NCBI RefSeq assembly: GCF_035506375.1
Contig: NZ_DATJPM010000056.1
Span: 1 to 25,141, forward strand
DNA length: 25,141 nt
Reading direction: 5' to 3'
From: Methanocella sp.
GTDB taxonomy: Archaea > Halobacteriota > Methanocellia > Methanocellales > Methanocellaceae
Shown here: piece by piece, positions 1 to 7,776 of the stretch
Layout of the letters: each line of letters opens with the position of its first letter
Numbering within the stretch: the first letter of the stretch is position 1
Position numbers and translations under genes: made by a program
The notes under the pieces: generated by a model
What the model was told of the DNA's origin: nothing
The model's database searches: none
What the model saw: only the letters and a program-made list of their open reading frames with translations

Positions 1-433
1 TCTTAAGCGATATAGTCTTCCGCCGCATCATGTGGTCGACGAGACGCCCGGGCGTGCCGACGATGATCTGGGGCTTTCTCCTGAGACCGTTGATCTGGCG
101 CTTGATATCCTGTCCGCCGTAGATGGGCAGCGTATGGATGCCCCGGAACTCCCCTATTCGATTCAATTCCTCGGCGACCTGCACTGCCAGCTCACGCGTG
201 GGAGTAATTACTATACCCTGAATGTCTCCGGAGCGGGGATCTATGGTCTCGACCATCGGTATGCCGAATGCGGCCGTCTTGCCGGTCCCGGTCTGGGCCT
301 GCCCGATGACGTCCTTGCCCTGCAGCGCCGCCGGTATGGCCTGCTCCTGGATGGGCGTGGCTTCCTCGAAACCCATGCCGGTGATTGCTTTAATAGTAGC
401 GGGACTCAATGATAATTCTTGAAACGTTGTCAT
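1..433 (-). CDS. DEAD-box RNA helicase, N-terminal part (partial, runs off left edge)
   Basis: This is an ATP-dependent RNA helicase of the DEAD-box (superfamily 2) type; such enzymes remodel structured RNA, for example in ribosome assembly or cold adaptation. Reading leftward from the ATG at 433 gives 144 residues with no stop before the edge. Visible motifs in order are the Q motif (GFEEATPIQ, about residues 21-29), motif I (AQTGTGKT), motif Ia (PTRELAVQ), a GG motif (YGGQ) and motif Ib (VGTPGRLVDH). The DEAD motif itself and the second RecA domain would lie outside the window. The start is supported because the conserved F-x-E-L-x-L upstream of the Q motif begins right after it (MTTFQELSLS). 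A clear TATA-like box lies about 170 bp upstream, implying a long leader. Family assignment is firm; the particular helicase is not resolved. Confidence 0.93.
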   Translation of the reverse strand, partial: MTTFQELSLSPATIKAITGMGFEEATPIQEQAIPAALQGKDVIGQAQTGTGKTAAFGIPMVETIDPRSGDIQGIVITPTRELAVQVAEELNRIGEFRGIHTLPIYGGQDIKRQINGLRRKPQIIVGTPGRLVDHMMRRKTISLK

Positions 434-523
434 ATGTTTAAATATCTCCGATGCCGTCCTCAGGCAACGATTTTCAGCTCCGAAGATCAAATCGGTACGG
501 GAATTAAAGAGCGTTTGGCTCGA

Positions 524-541
524 TAAAAACGTGGACCACGT
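524..541 (-). terminator. Hairpin plus T-run in the helicase leader or after the transporter gene
   Basis: On the minus strand ACGTGG-T-CCACGT (529-541) is a perfect palindrome followed by TTTT-A. It could be a terminator for the OPT transporter transcript coming from the right. If the helicase starts near 578, it would instead sit in that gene's leader and could act as an attenuator. The two roles cannot be separated from sequence. Confidence 0.35.
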
Positions 542-599
542 GTCGTCCCTGGTGAATTTGTTGCCTTTCGATGGTACGGCTTCTCCAATGTAATCCTAT

Positions 600-609
600 C
601 ATATATAGT
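600..609 (-). promoter_or_regulatory. Putative TATA box for the DEAD-box helicase
   Basis: On the minus strand the sequence ACTATATATG resembles an archaeal TATA box. Transcription starting about 25 nt downstream (near 578) would give a helicase leader of roughly 145 nt. This is inference from sequence only. Confidence 0.4.
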
Positions 610-647
610 TATGGTGTCCGGCTTCATGGACCGCCAGACGGACGTCG

Positions 648-653
648 AAAAAA
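648..653 (-). terminator. T-run terminator after the OPT transporter gene
   Basis: On the minus strand, 16 nt past the stop, AAAAAGGATTTTTT contains a T6 tract with a complementary A-run before it. Archaeal termination often needs only a T-run, so this is a plausible end for the regulator-transporter operon. Confidence 0.35.
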
Positions 654-668
654 TCCTTTTTGTTATAA

Positions 669-2255
669 TTATCTTAGCGAGGCAAGGATGCTAACGACGA
701 TATCGCCTGCCATGAGACCCGAGGCAGTGATGCCGTTATCGTCCTTGAGCCAGCCTTTCTTCTCGACAACCCACGCTATAATGCCGCCGACGACGATGGC
801 CGCGGAGGTCGATACCGGGATGAGGAGCCCGAGGGCGACCGAGACCGCCGATATCTTAAAGTGGTACAGGATGAGCGACAGTACGGCGCCGAGCAGCACC
901 ATGTACAGGTTGATCGAGGGGGAGACGATCTTCGACGTGGCCGTGTTTGCCATCTCCAGCCACATCACGCTGAAGGGCGCCGGGAGCGAAGTCGAGCCTA
1001 TCCCGTATAATGCGTTGAAAAATCTCAATAAGGGCACGCATATCACGGAGCCGGTCACCACGCCGATGAGCGCCATCGATGCCATTCCCTTCGTATCGAC
1101 GCCGCAGAACTCGGACTGTTTTTGTATCGACAGCATCAGCGAGAAGGTAATGATCGTCGCCACGACGAAGCCTTCCATCACCAGCAGCGGGACGATATCG
1201 TTGAACGCGAGGCCCGCGACGAGCAGTATGACGAAAGACGACATGCCCACTCCCATGCCCATCTCCGCCCTGCCCCGGGTCTCGATGACCATGAACAGCA
1301 CGGCGATGAGCATGCAGGCAATGAATATCCACACCGGTACCCCGGGAAACACGGCCATCAGGACGGCAGCGAACGCCAGCGAGGCCAGCAGGGCCGCGTC
1401 ATTCCTCTTAATGGTTAGAGCTCCACCGTCCGTGGCTGCCGTTCTCCTTTCCTTAAGGCGCTGCACCGTCGATGAGACGGCGGGCTTGAGAACGACGTAC
1501 ATGGTAATGAGCGCCGTCATCACCATCATGGATATGGACGTCGAGAATATCCACGGGTTCCGCATGTGCGCGGTATATTCCGTCCCGGGGCACTCGAACA
1601 GGAGGAAGACCGCCAGCGAGGCGAGCGCACCTATGGCGATCTGGAGGCTGCCCCGCCAGCCTATGATCATGCCGATACCGGCCATCATCGGAGACATGCC
1701 GACTCCAACGTTCACGGAGCCGACGACTTCGGGCAGAAGGCCGAAAGACCGCAGGCCGGCGATGCCGCCTGATAAGGCGCCGGAGAGGCCCATGCGGATA
1801 ACGTATACTTTACGGCTCACCTCTTTTTTCTCGGCGGTGAGCATGTTGACGAGCGAGGCCATGACCTTCGCCGTAGGCCACGGGAAGCCGCTTTTCAGGA
1901 AATAGCCTGTAAAATAATATGAGAAGAGGATGCCGATGGCGCCAGACAGCATGAGGATAGCCATTATCGCATAGTCAGGGACTGCGAACGGCTTTCCCGA
2001 CATGATGACGGCGCCCAGGCCGTCCGTATAGGCAATGGCGACGCCCGTGGAGCCCATGGTGATGGCGGAAATACATAACAGGCTCTTCGAGCGTGACCGA
2101 ATGCCCGCCGCCGTGAGGATGATGAAGGAGAGGAACAGCAGTAGCACCCAGACGCCATCGCTAAAGCCGGTCTTCATCCCCATGTACATGGAGACGAACG
2201 CGTCCACGATACTGAACAGGACGCCGACGGACACGATGACGATCCGGTCTTTCAT
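669..2255 (-). CDS. OPT-family oligopeptide/metal-chelate transporter-like membrane protein
   Basis: This 528-residue, very hydrophobic protein has roughly a dozen or more predicted membrane segments across its length. It resembles the OPT (oligopeptide transporter) superfamily, with glycine-rich loops such as MGMKTGFSDGVW near the N terminus and a central hydrophilic stretch around residues 270-285 between two halves. Members of the family import small peptides or metal chelates; the substrate here is unknown. The ATG at 2255 overlaps the TGA of the upstream regulator as ATGA, which argues for translational coupling and for regulation of the transporter by that gene's product. Length is on the short side for OPT proteins, as is common in archaeal members. 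Family is fairly secure; substrate is not. Confidence 0.75.
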   Translation of the reverse strand: MKDRIVIVSVGVLFSIVDAFVSMYMGMKTGFSDGVWVLLLFLSFIILTAAGIRSRSKSLLCISAITMGSTGVAIAYTDGLGAVIMSGKPFAVPDYAIMAILMLSGAIGILFSYYFTGYFLKSGFPWPTAKVMASLVNMLTAEKKEVSRKVYVIRMGLSGALSGGIAGLRSFGLLPEVVGSVNVGVGMSPMMAGIGMIIGWRGSLQIAIGALASLAVFLLFECPGTEYTAHMRNPWIFSTSISMMVMTALITMYVVLKPAVSSTVQRLKERRTAATDGGALTIKRNDAALLASLAFAAVLMAVFPGVPVWIFIACMLIAVLFMVIETRGRAEMGMGVGMSSFVILLVAGLAFNDIVPLLVMEGFVVATIITFSLMLSIQKQSEFCGVDTKGMASMALIGVVTGSVICVPLLRFFNALYGIGSTSLPAPFSVMWLEMANTATSKIVSPSINLYMVLLGAVLSLILYHFKISAVSVALGLLIPVSTSAAIVVGGIIAWVVEKKGWLKDDNGITASGLMAGDIVVSILASLR

Positions 2256-2860
2256 AATTTATCCCTCAGCTTTGATAAAAGAGCGCGTATCTCTTCCTGG
2301 ATGTCTGTCATTTCCTTATCCTCGATCTCCTTGAGGCGCACTGCGACCCAGTATGCGTCATGGGCGAGCATGCTGTCGCCCATGTCGACGTGGACATCCT
2401 GTATTTGCCGCAGCAGCTCCTTGCGCCGCTTATCGTAGCGCTTCAGGGCATCGTTAAACTGCCCGGCAAGCTCCGGCGGAAAGTCGTACCCGAACGGCGC
2501 GAGCAGCCCGGCCAGCTGTTCCCGGTATCTTCCCATCGGGTCGTCGCCGCCGGCCATCTTGAACCGTGAACCGTCCAGGTAAATGTTCCGGGCCGCCGTG
2601 CGGTAATATTTCTTTACGAGGTTGCCCTTTGTCTCTTCCCGGACAAGCTTTACCAGGCCATATTTTTCCAGCTCCTTTAAATGGTAATGTACGGAGCCCG
2701 GGTTGACCTTCAGCGTTTTCGCGATGTCGGCAATTGACATTTCATGGGAATCGATCAGGTCCATGATCTCGTTGTACTTTCCGCTCAGGAGCAGCTTCAT
2801 GGCTTCCGGGTCATCCACTACCAGGACTTCCCGGATGGAGGGGTCGGGCTTCTCAGGCAT
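2252..2860 (-). CDS. Winged-helix (ArsR-like) transcriptional regulator
   Basis: This is a DNA-binding protein of about 202 residues with an N-terminal winged helix-turn-helix (SIADIAKTLKVN, then PGSVHYHLKELEKYGLV) and a charged, helical C-terminal region (KRYDKRRKELLRQIQD, then KEIEDKEMTDIQEEI) that probably dimerises or senses a signal. I chose the ATG at 2860 rather than an in-frame GTG at 2902. A TATA-like box (TTTAAATATA, about 2880-2890, minus strand) overlaps the extra 14 codons of the longer version, so those codons are probably promoter. The gene is followed by the OPT transporter with an ATGA overlap, so it most likely regulates that transporter and itself. The ligand is unknown. 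Confidence 0.85.
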   Translation of the reverse strand: MPEKPDPSIREVLVVDDPEAMKLLLSGKYNEIMDLIDSHEMSIADIAKTLKVNPGSVHYHLKELEKYGLVKLVREETKGNLVKKYYRTAARNIYLDGSRFKMAGGDDPMGRYREQLAGLLAPFGYDFPPELAGQFNDALKRYDKRRKELLRQIQDVHVDMGDSMLAHDAYWVAVRLKEIEDKEMTDIQEEIRALLSKLRDKL

Positions 2861-2879
2861 ATATAGATGATTATGCCTC

Positions 2880-2893
2880 AATATATTTAAAAC
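2880..2893 (-). promoter_or_regulatory. TATA box of the regulator-transporter operon
   Basis: The minus-strand sequence around TTTTAAATATATTG lies about 20-33 nt upstream of the ATG at 2860. That predicts a leaderless or nearly leaderless transcript and decides the start codon of the regulator. Confidence 0.5.
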
Positions 2894-2966
2894 TTTTTGC
2901 ACGCTTAAATTTAATTAATGGATTATATATGCTCCAGGAAAAAGATATTTAAAAAGCGGACTTACT

Positions 2967-3188
2967 ATGTATCGACGACCTATGCCCTATAACGAAGAGA
3001 TCATGGAAGCCGACCGGAAATACCAGAAAGAGGAGACCGTGCAGAATGAGCTTGCCCTGGAGCGCCTCAAGCTCAAGTACTGGGAAGACCAGCTCAAGCA
3101 GAACCCGGAAGATAAGGATTTACAGCACCGGGTAAAATACCATCGCGGAGAAGTCGAGCGCCTCGTAGGCTTAAACAAGCTTACGTAA
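2967..3188 (+). CDS. Small charged, probably coiled-coil protein of unknown function
   Basis: This 73-residue protein is rich in Glu, Lys and Arg and is predicted to be almost entirely helical (EADRKYQKEE, ERLKLKYWEDQLKQ, RVKYHRGEVERLV), suggesting a short coiled coil. I do not recognise a family. A TATA-like box (GATATTTAAAA, about 2944-2954) lies upstream. Its distance favours transcription starting near 2977, so the second in-frame ATG at 2982 (MPYNEEIMEAD) may be the real start. It is divergent from the regulator gene on the left. It ends 3 nt before a T-rich stretch. Confidence 0.65.
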   Translation: MYRRPMPYNEEIMEADRKYQKEETVQNELALERLKLKYWEDQLKQNPEDKDLQHRVKYHRGEVERLVGLNKLT

Positions 3189-3191
3189 TAC

Positions 3192-3198
3192 CTTTTTT
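3192..3198 (+). terminator. T-run terminator after the small coiled-coil gene
   Basis: CCTTTTTTAAC a few bases past the stop codon, followed by a second T-rich stretch (ATTTTATCT), fits archaeal T-run termination. Confidence 0.4.
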
Positions 3199-3449
3199 AA
3201 CATTTTATCTAAAAAGCCCGGTACGATTTTTTGCATAGTTCTGGCTATATTTAAAAAATGATGCATAAAAATGCCTATAATAAATAAAATGAAAACCTAT
3301 ATATTATAAACTCAAACCAGCAAGTATTTATATGATAAATAATAACTAGTGTTTAATAAGACCTGCAAAACAGTCTCATAACACGATTACAAGGCCTCCC
3401 AGATGCCGAATTAGCCAAAACACCCACCCATACCCAAACCAAAGAGGTT

Positions 3450-3484
3450 CCCCGGGCGACCAACAGCTACATACGCGCCCGGGG
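3450..3484 (+). repeat. Perfect 9-bp GC-only hairpin with 17-nt loop
   Basis: CCCCGGGCG (3450-3458) and its exact complement CGCCCGGGG (3476-3484) flank a 17-nt loop. No T-run follows on either side, so it does not look like an intrinsic terminator. It could be the core of a small RNA or a processing site. Confidence 0.55.
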
Positions 3485-3575
3485 CACCAACATTCAAATT
3501 ATCATATCCTCCCACAGAGAAGAGATCGTTGAATACGGCCCTGCAAAAGCACCCCTCTGCCGGGCCTCCCTTTTC

Positions 3576-3890
3576 TTATAAGTATCGGGGTGATGCTTTT
3601 AGTATCCATCCCTCAAGTTCCGAGCCTTTACCCGCGGGCAGGCTATGCAGGAGCGACGAAATGCCCGGCGCCATATCGTTCAGGCTTTTTTCCTGGCTGC
3701 TAAGGAATGCAGGCAGCTGTTGTACAATGGGAAAACCGTTTAACGCCGAGCTCAGCCAGGAGTCCGGGGCCCTGCAAATGGACCGCAAGCCCGGTACTGT
3801 GTTGCCCGACTTTATGTCCATGCTGCCCGCCTGAGACGCCAGCAGCGCCGTGGCCAGAAAAACGGTCATCAGAAGCGTCAGCTTATGCAT
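3576..3890 (-). CDS. Small secreted protein of unknown function
   Basis: This 104-residue product begins with a classic Sec signal: a short basic n-region (MHK), a hydrophobic core (LTLLMTVFLATALL) and a likely cleavage area at ASQAGS near residue 23. The mature part is about 80 residues, has a single Cys (in SICRAP) and otherwise shows no domain I recognise. The signal peptide is the main reason to prefer this strand over an overlapping open frame on the plus strand. It is probably monocistronic; a weak GAGG-like ribosome site precedes the ATG at some distance. Confidence 0.5.
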   Translation of the reverse strand: MHKLTLLMTVFLATALLASQAGSMDIKSGNTVPGLRSICRAPDSWLSSALNGFPIVQQLPAFLSSQEKSLNDMAPGISSLLHSLPAGKGSELEGWILKASPRYL

Positions 3891-4012
3891 GATACTCTGT
3901 TAGCCTCATGCCAATGAATAGATGACGTATGTTTTTAGCGGGCGGCCGCTCCGGCAAGGCACATATGAATAAAACTACGATCCAGGAACTATACTTCAAC
4001 GGCAAAAAAGGA

Positions 4013-4552
4013 TCAGAGGGCAGACCTAAGCGCCTTTTTCATATCGAGCCGGATATCCGTCGGCGGCAGATCGTTTATGGCGTCGATGGCCATTGAAACG
4101 ACCTTTTTATCCTTTCCCCTGAGCGCCTCTGCAATGGGGTTGGTGAGCGACGCGTCCTGCACATTCGCCAGGCTTATTATGGCATTCTTGATCACGCCCT
4201 CGTCCGTCTCCCGCTTTAAAAGTGCAATAATGGCCTGCTTCGCGGCCTTGCTTTCGCCGGCCTCCGGCGCCTGCACGATAAACCCGCCCAGGCTCAGTGC
4301 TGCCCTCTTTCGCACGCCGGCATCTGGATCATCCAGCACCTTTGTAAGCGCAGCGATCGCTTTCACGTCGCCGCTCGTGAAATGCTGCTCCAGCGCCCCC
4401 GCGGCAGCCGCCCTGACTTCGGCGTTCTCGCCTTCGAGGAAAGTGATTAGTTTCTTTCGCGAGGCTTCGTCCTTCATGTTGCCCAGGTATCCGATGCTCT
4501 GTACTTTTCCCCGGTCGTCCTTTCCAAGCAGCTTATCAAAAAAGCCCGGCAT
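4013..4552 (-). CDS. Small HEAT-repeat protein
   Basis: This 179-residue protein is built of helical HEAT/PBS-lyase-type repeats, for example EVRAAAAGALEQHF, AIAALTKVLDDPDAGVRKRA, GVIKNAIISLANV and VVSMAIDAINDLPP. Such solenoids bind protein partners and have no enzymatic activity of their own. I chose the ATG at 4552 (MPGFFDKLLG) because a strong Shine-Dalgarno sequence, CAGGAGGA, sits just upstream; the longer frame would begin with a TTG lying before that site. The N terminus (FFDKLLG) resembles a short amphipathic anchor. A T6 tract (about 4004-4009) follows the stop on the minus strand. The partner is unknown. A second, much larger HEAT protein is encoded at 19187-21226. Confidence 0.85.
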   Translation of the reverse strand: MPGFFDKLLGKDDRGKVQSIGYLGNMKDEASRKKLITFLEGENAEVRAAAAGALEQHFTSGDVKAIAALTKVLDDPDAGVRKRAALSLGGFIVQAPEAGESKAAKQAIIALLKRETDEGVIKNAIISLANVQDASLTNPIAEALRGKDKKVVSMAIDAINDLPPTDIRLDMKKALRSAL

Positions 4553-4622
4553 ATGCTTTCCTCCTGAATTAATCAATTGTTAATTCTTGAATGGGTTAAA
4601 TATGTAAATAGCTTACCAATCT

Positions 4623-4655
4623 AAAATAAAAAGGGTGGAGCCATATACGGGCTCC
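4623..4655 (-). terminator. Intrinsic terminator of the surface-protein gene
   Basis: On the minus strand, directly after the stop, GGAGCC (4655-4650) and GGCTCC (4642-4637) form a perfect 6-bp stem with a 7-nt loop, followed by ACCCTTTTTATTTT. This is the clearest hairpin-plus-T-run terminator in the window. Confidence 0.75.
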
Positions 4656-4657
4656 AT

Positions 4658-5689
4658 TTACTTCGGTATTATGCTGGATATCAGGTCGCCGATAAATCCG
4701 GCGATCTGGTCGATGATGCTCGGGCTGTTCACGGCCATGTCCGCATGCATCGCGAGCGCTTCAGCCGACGGTGACGGGCTTACCGTCGCTTCTTCGGTCG
4801 GCGTGGCAATAGGCTCGACAGTCACTGTGGGCGTCGGGGATATGGCCGGCGTATCACAGCTCTTCCTGGCGAGCTGCACGTTGATCTGGACGGACTGGCT
4901 GGAATTCACCATGAAGGGGTCTGAATAGGCGACATTGCCGCAGCCATCCGTTACGTAGAGCTTATAGATCGCTTCCTTCGTGCTGTTGACGCCGTTGAAC
5001 TGGAAGAACCCGCTGGCATCTGTATATGCGCAACTGTACTCCACGTTAGGGCTGGTGCACTCGACGCGGACACCGTCCGCCTTGACGATGGCCACGTATG
5101 CGCCCTTGATCGGTTGAGCGGAATCGGCTGAAAGAACGACTCCCGAAACAGTGCCGGCCACGTCACCATCTGCCATAGGAGGATAGCTAATGTGGTCGCC
5201 CTTCGGGATGATGGGCTTGGTCGTAGGCTCGGGATTCGTAGTCGGAGCCGGGCTATCGCCAGTGCCGCTGTGAATGACCGTGACACCATCTATTGTCAGG
5301 CTGATGGGCTTGTTCCCGTCGCCCAGCGTGAAGATATCCGAGTCGGCCGAATGTGGCGAGCCTTCTACACACTCAACTGTAACTGTGTCGCCATAATAGG
5401 TCGCATGGACTTTATAGCTCAATCCCGTCGTGTCGCTCCCGTCGCTGGGGAAGGTGAACTTTCCGTCGTGGCCGGTGCTTCCCGATTCAGTAGCAATTGT
5501 CTTCGAGCCATTATAAACGTACAGAGTTAACTGTGTACCAGGCAATGGAGTACCATCGGAAGTATGGGTAAATACGGTAATGCTGCTCCCGGTAGGCCCC
5601 GGGTAATAACATGCGAGTACCGGCGAAATGAAGAATAGCGCCGCTATCAGTACCGTTATTAATGGTAAAACTAAGCGTTTATCAGGCAT
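4658..5689 (-). CDS. Secreted or surface-exposed protein with Ig-like/carboxypeptidase-regulatory-like domains
   Basis: This 343-residue protein has a Sec signal (KRLVLPLITVLIAALFFIS, ending ACYYPG) and two beta-rich modules. The first (about 35-135) resembles an Ig-like or transthyretin-like fold. The second (about 178-275, GTVSGVVLSADSAQPIKGAYV, then TDASGFFQFNGV) matches the carboxypeptidase regulatory-like pattern. Low-complexity Thr/Pro/Glu linkers join the domains (around 145-165 and 280-310), as in cell-surface stalks. The C terminus ends in a hydrophobic amphipathic stretch (SIIDQIAGFIGDLISSIIPK), which may contact the membrane or a partner. GGAGTTAGGAT precedes the ATG as a ribosome site. 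The gene has its own intrinsic terminator. It is likely an extracellular adhesion or envelope component; the ligand is unknown. Confidence 0.75.
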   Translation of the reverse strand: MPDKRLVLPLITVLIAALFFISPVLACYYPGPTGSSITVFTHTSDGTPLPGTQLTLYVYNGSKTIATESGSTGHDGKFTFPSDGSDTTGLSYKVHATYYGDTVTVECVEGSPHSADSDIFTLGDGNKPISLTIDGVTVIHSGTGDSPAPTTNPEPTTKPIIPKGDHISYPPMADGDVAGTVSGVVLSADSAQPIKGAYVAIVKADGVRVECTSPNVEYSCAYTDASGFFQFNGVNSTKEAIYKLYVTDGCGNVAYSDPFMVNSSQSVQINVQLARKSCDTPAISPTPTVTVEPIATPTEEATVSPSPSAEALAMHADMAVNSPSIIDQIAGFIGDLISSIIPK

Positions 5690-5988
5690 ATCCTAACTCC
5701 CTTAATTGTTAATAAGATAATAGCTTAGATTATAAAATTATTGGTCAAATAATAAGAATTTATTATAAAAGTCATGTATTCGCCATAATATTCGATAAAT
5801 AAGCCTATTTTTGATATAGTTGGCAATATACGAAAAAACACGAGAAAGCCCACGAACTTTAGCCATGGGGAGTACGTCGGGGATAGCAGTTTAAAGCTGT
5901 GTAAAAAAGCCGGTGGGACAGATATACGGGTATTTTAGTTTTTATTTGCGTTTTTAATTTAAACCCGGATTAGAATTTTACTTATGTT
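5690..5988. other. Divergent promoter region between surface protein and histidine kinase
   Basis: This AT-rich spacer separates two divergently transcribed genes. On the plus strand TTTTTAATTTAAACC (about 5951-5965) lies some 25-35 nt before the kinase ATG and is its probable TATA box. On the minus strand TTTTATAATC (about 5730-5740) could serve the surface-protein gene. No other gene is seen. Confidence 0.45.
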
Positions 5989-7773
5989 ATGGTTAATTTT
6001 AAGTCGATCAAGGGCAAGTCGATCATCTATACATTATTGATCGCGCTCGTGCCGGTGATCCTACTGGGAGCCCTCGGCACATTATATTTCCATAACGTCA
6101 TCAAGCAGAACGTCCAGAACGATTATCTCGAGGAGTCCCGGGTCATCGGATCTCTAACATCCAATTTCCTGGGCCGCTCCATATTCGCGATGGAGGCGCA
6201 GGCAGGGCGGAGTCAGCTGATAAATGCCCTGGACAGGCGAGATATTGCCGCCCTGGACGATCAGACGGAAAAGATGGACGCTGCTACCCCGCTCTACTAC
6301 TGGATTTTCGTGACCGATACGTCCGGCCGTGTGCTATCTAGCAGCCCGTACGGCAGCCACGTCGGGGAAGACCTTAAAGATAGCCCGTACATCACAGGGC
6401 CTTTGCAGACCGGTACGACGTTCATGGGCCCACCGGCCCTGGATGCTAACACAGGCCGGCTCACACGTTTCGTCGGCACGCCGATAAAGAATGGCAATTC
6501 CACAATCGGCGTCCTCGTCGGCGCCCTCGACGTCGACCAGTTCGTGAACGTGCTCCAGAGCGCACGGTCCCTGGTACCGCTCCAGTCTATCTACCTCGTG
6601 GACAGTAGTGGCCGGGTCGTCTTTAGCCACGACAAGAGGTATATTACCAGCGGCCTGAACTTTTTATCCTTGCCCGCCGTGCAGAAAGTTCTTAAGGGCG
6701 AGGAGGGGGTGGACGATCTTGCGAACCTCTCCCTTCAAGGCTCGTCGATAGTCGCTTACTCTCCTGTCCCGGGGTACACGATGGGCGTGCTTGTTACAAT
6801 ACCGGATAGTGCAATAGATCGACCTGTCGATAATGCCACGGCAATGATCGCGCTTGCAGTATTGCTGCTGGCCGCTCTCGCCACGGGCATGGCGTACATT
6901 ATAGGAAATTACATAACCAACCCCATCTATCGCATAGCGGCTGCGGCGAAGGAGTACCAGCCCGGCATGGATTTCGGCAAGCTCCTTCCCTACGACCGGG
7001 AAGACGAATTGGGACACCTCGCCCGGGCTTTCAAGGACATGTCCGACCGGATCACGCAAGCCCGGGAGAAGATCGTCGGGGAGAAGAAGCGATCGGACCT
7101 GTACGTGGACGTGATGGGCCACGATATCAACAACCTCAACCAGGTGATCCTGTCAAGCCTGGACCTCGCGCAGCAGACCGGTAGCCTCAACGACCGGCAA
7201 CAGGGGTACCTGAAAGGCGCTAAGCATGCCGTCGGCGATAGCGCGGCGATCATCAGGAACGTGAAAGCGATTCAGGTGGCCGTTACCGAGCTCCGAACGT
7301 TCCGATATGTCGACCTCAACGATGTGATCGTAGACTGTATCAAAGAAGCACAGGAGAAAGAAGAAAGGCATATCAACATCCGGTACTCACCACAAAAAGG
7401 GCGAGTTTTGAAAGCAGTCTCCAATATTGAACGCGCTTTTTGCAACGTCATCGAAGAAGCGATCAGGAACGCCGGCTCCTCGGTGGATATAGACGTGAGC
7501 GAGTCTAAAGCGGATGGACAGATTAAATATGTCACGAACGTAGACGACGATGGCGCCGGCATCCCGGATTACGTAAAGCAGACGCTTTTCACGCGCTTTC
7601 AGCGCGATTCCACCGTCCCGCCAGGCAAAGGCCTCAATCTCTACGCGGCAAAGGTTCTAGTCGAAATGTCCGGCGGGACTATCGAGGTCCGCGACAGGGT
7701 GCCCGGAGACCAGTCGAAGGGCACCAGGATCGTGATAACACTACCCGCAATCTTGGCCGGGGAGGGGCTTTAA
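5989..7773 (+). CDS. Membrane sensor histidine kinase (Cache-HAMP-DHp-HATPase)
   Basis: This 594-residue sensor kinase has a membrane segment at about 12-33 and an extracytoplasmic double-Cache-like domain at about 38-278 (YYWIFVTDTSGRVLSSSP, then IYLVDSSGRVVFSHD). A second membrane segment (284-307) is followed by HAMP (to about 360), a dimerisation domain with the phospho-acceptor His378 in GHDINNLNQ, and an ATPase domain to the end. ATPase motifs seen are the G1 box DDDGAGIP (519-526), an F-box-like LFTRF (533-537) and the G2 box GKGLNLY (546-552). In the N box (NVIEEA, 486-491) the second, metal-binding Asn of the usual N-x-x-x-N-A is Glu490. The kinase is followed after 3 nt by a response regulator, its likely partner. 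The signal is probably a small extracellular molecule, but which one cannot be told. Confidence 0.9.
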   Translation: MVNFKSIKGKSIIYTLLIALVPVILLGALGTLYFHNVIKQNVQNDYLEESRVIGSLTSNFLGRSIFAMEAQAGRSQLINALDRRDIAALDDQTEKMDAATPLYYWIFVTDTSGRVLSSSPYGSHVGEDLKDSPYITGPLQTGTTFMGPPALDANTGRLTRFVGTPIKNGNSTIGVLVGALDVDQFVNVLQSARSLVPLQSIYLVDSSGRVVFSHDKRYITSGLNFLSLPAVQKVLKGEEGVDDLANLSLQGSSIVAYSPVPGYTMGVLVTIPDSAIDRPVDNATAMIALAVLLLAALATGMAYIIGNYITNPIYRIAAAAKEYQPGMDFGKLLPYDREDELGHLARAFKDMSDRITQAREKIVGEKKRSDLYVDVMGHDINNLNQVILSSLDLAQQTGSLNDRQQGYLKGAKHAVGDSAAIIRNVKAIQVAVTELRTFRYVDLNDVIVDCIKEAQEKEERHINIRYSPQKGRVLKAVSNIERAFCNVIEEAIRNAGSSVDIDVSESKADGQIKYVTNVDDDGAGIPDYVKQTLFTRFQRDSTVPPGKGLNLYAAKVLVEMSGGTIEVRDRVPGDQSKGTRIVITLPAILAGEGL

Positions 7774-7776
7774 CTC

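Larger units (their letters stand above)
3189..3575. other. Intergenic stretch with AT-rich left half and hairpin-bearing right half
   Basis: No convincing gene is seen. The left half (about 3190-3360) is very AT-rich and holds a TATA-like sequence (GTATTTATATGATAAAT, about 3324-3340). The right half switches to C-rich DNA, then a perfect 9-bp inverted repeat, then AT-rich sequence again. A short non-coding RNA starting near 3355 and running rightward is possible but unproven. Confidence 0.4.

Noticed and set aside
571..1905. 444-codon open frame on the plus strand
   Set aside because: It lies antisense to the OPT transporter gene, whose product has clear membrane helices; the antisense product is low-complexity (Met/Thr/Ala-rich) with no fold signs.
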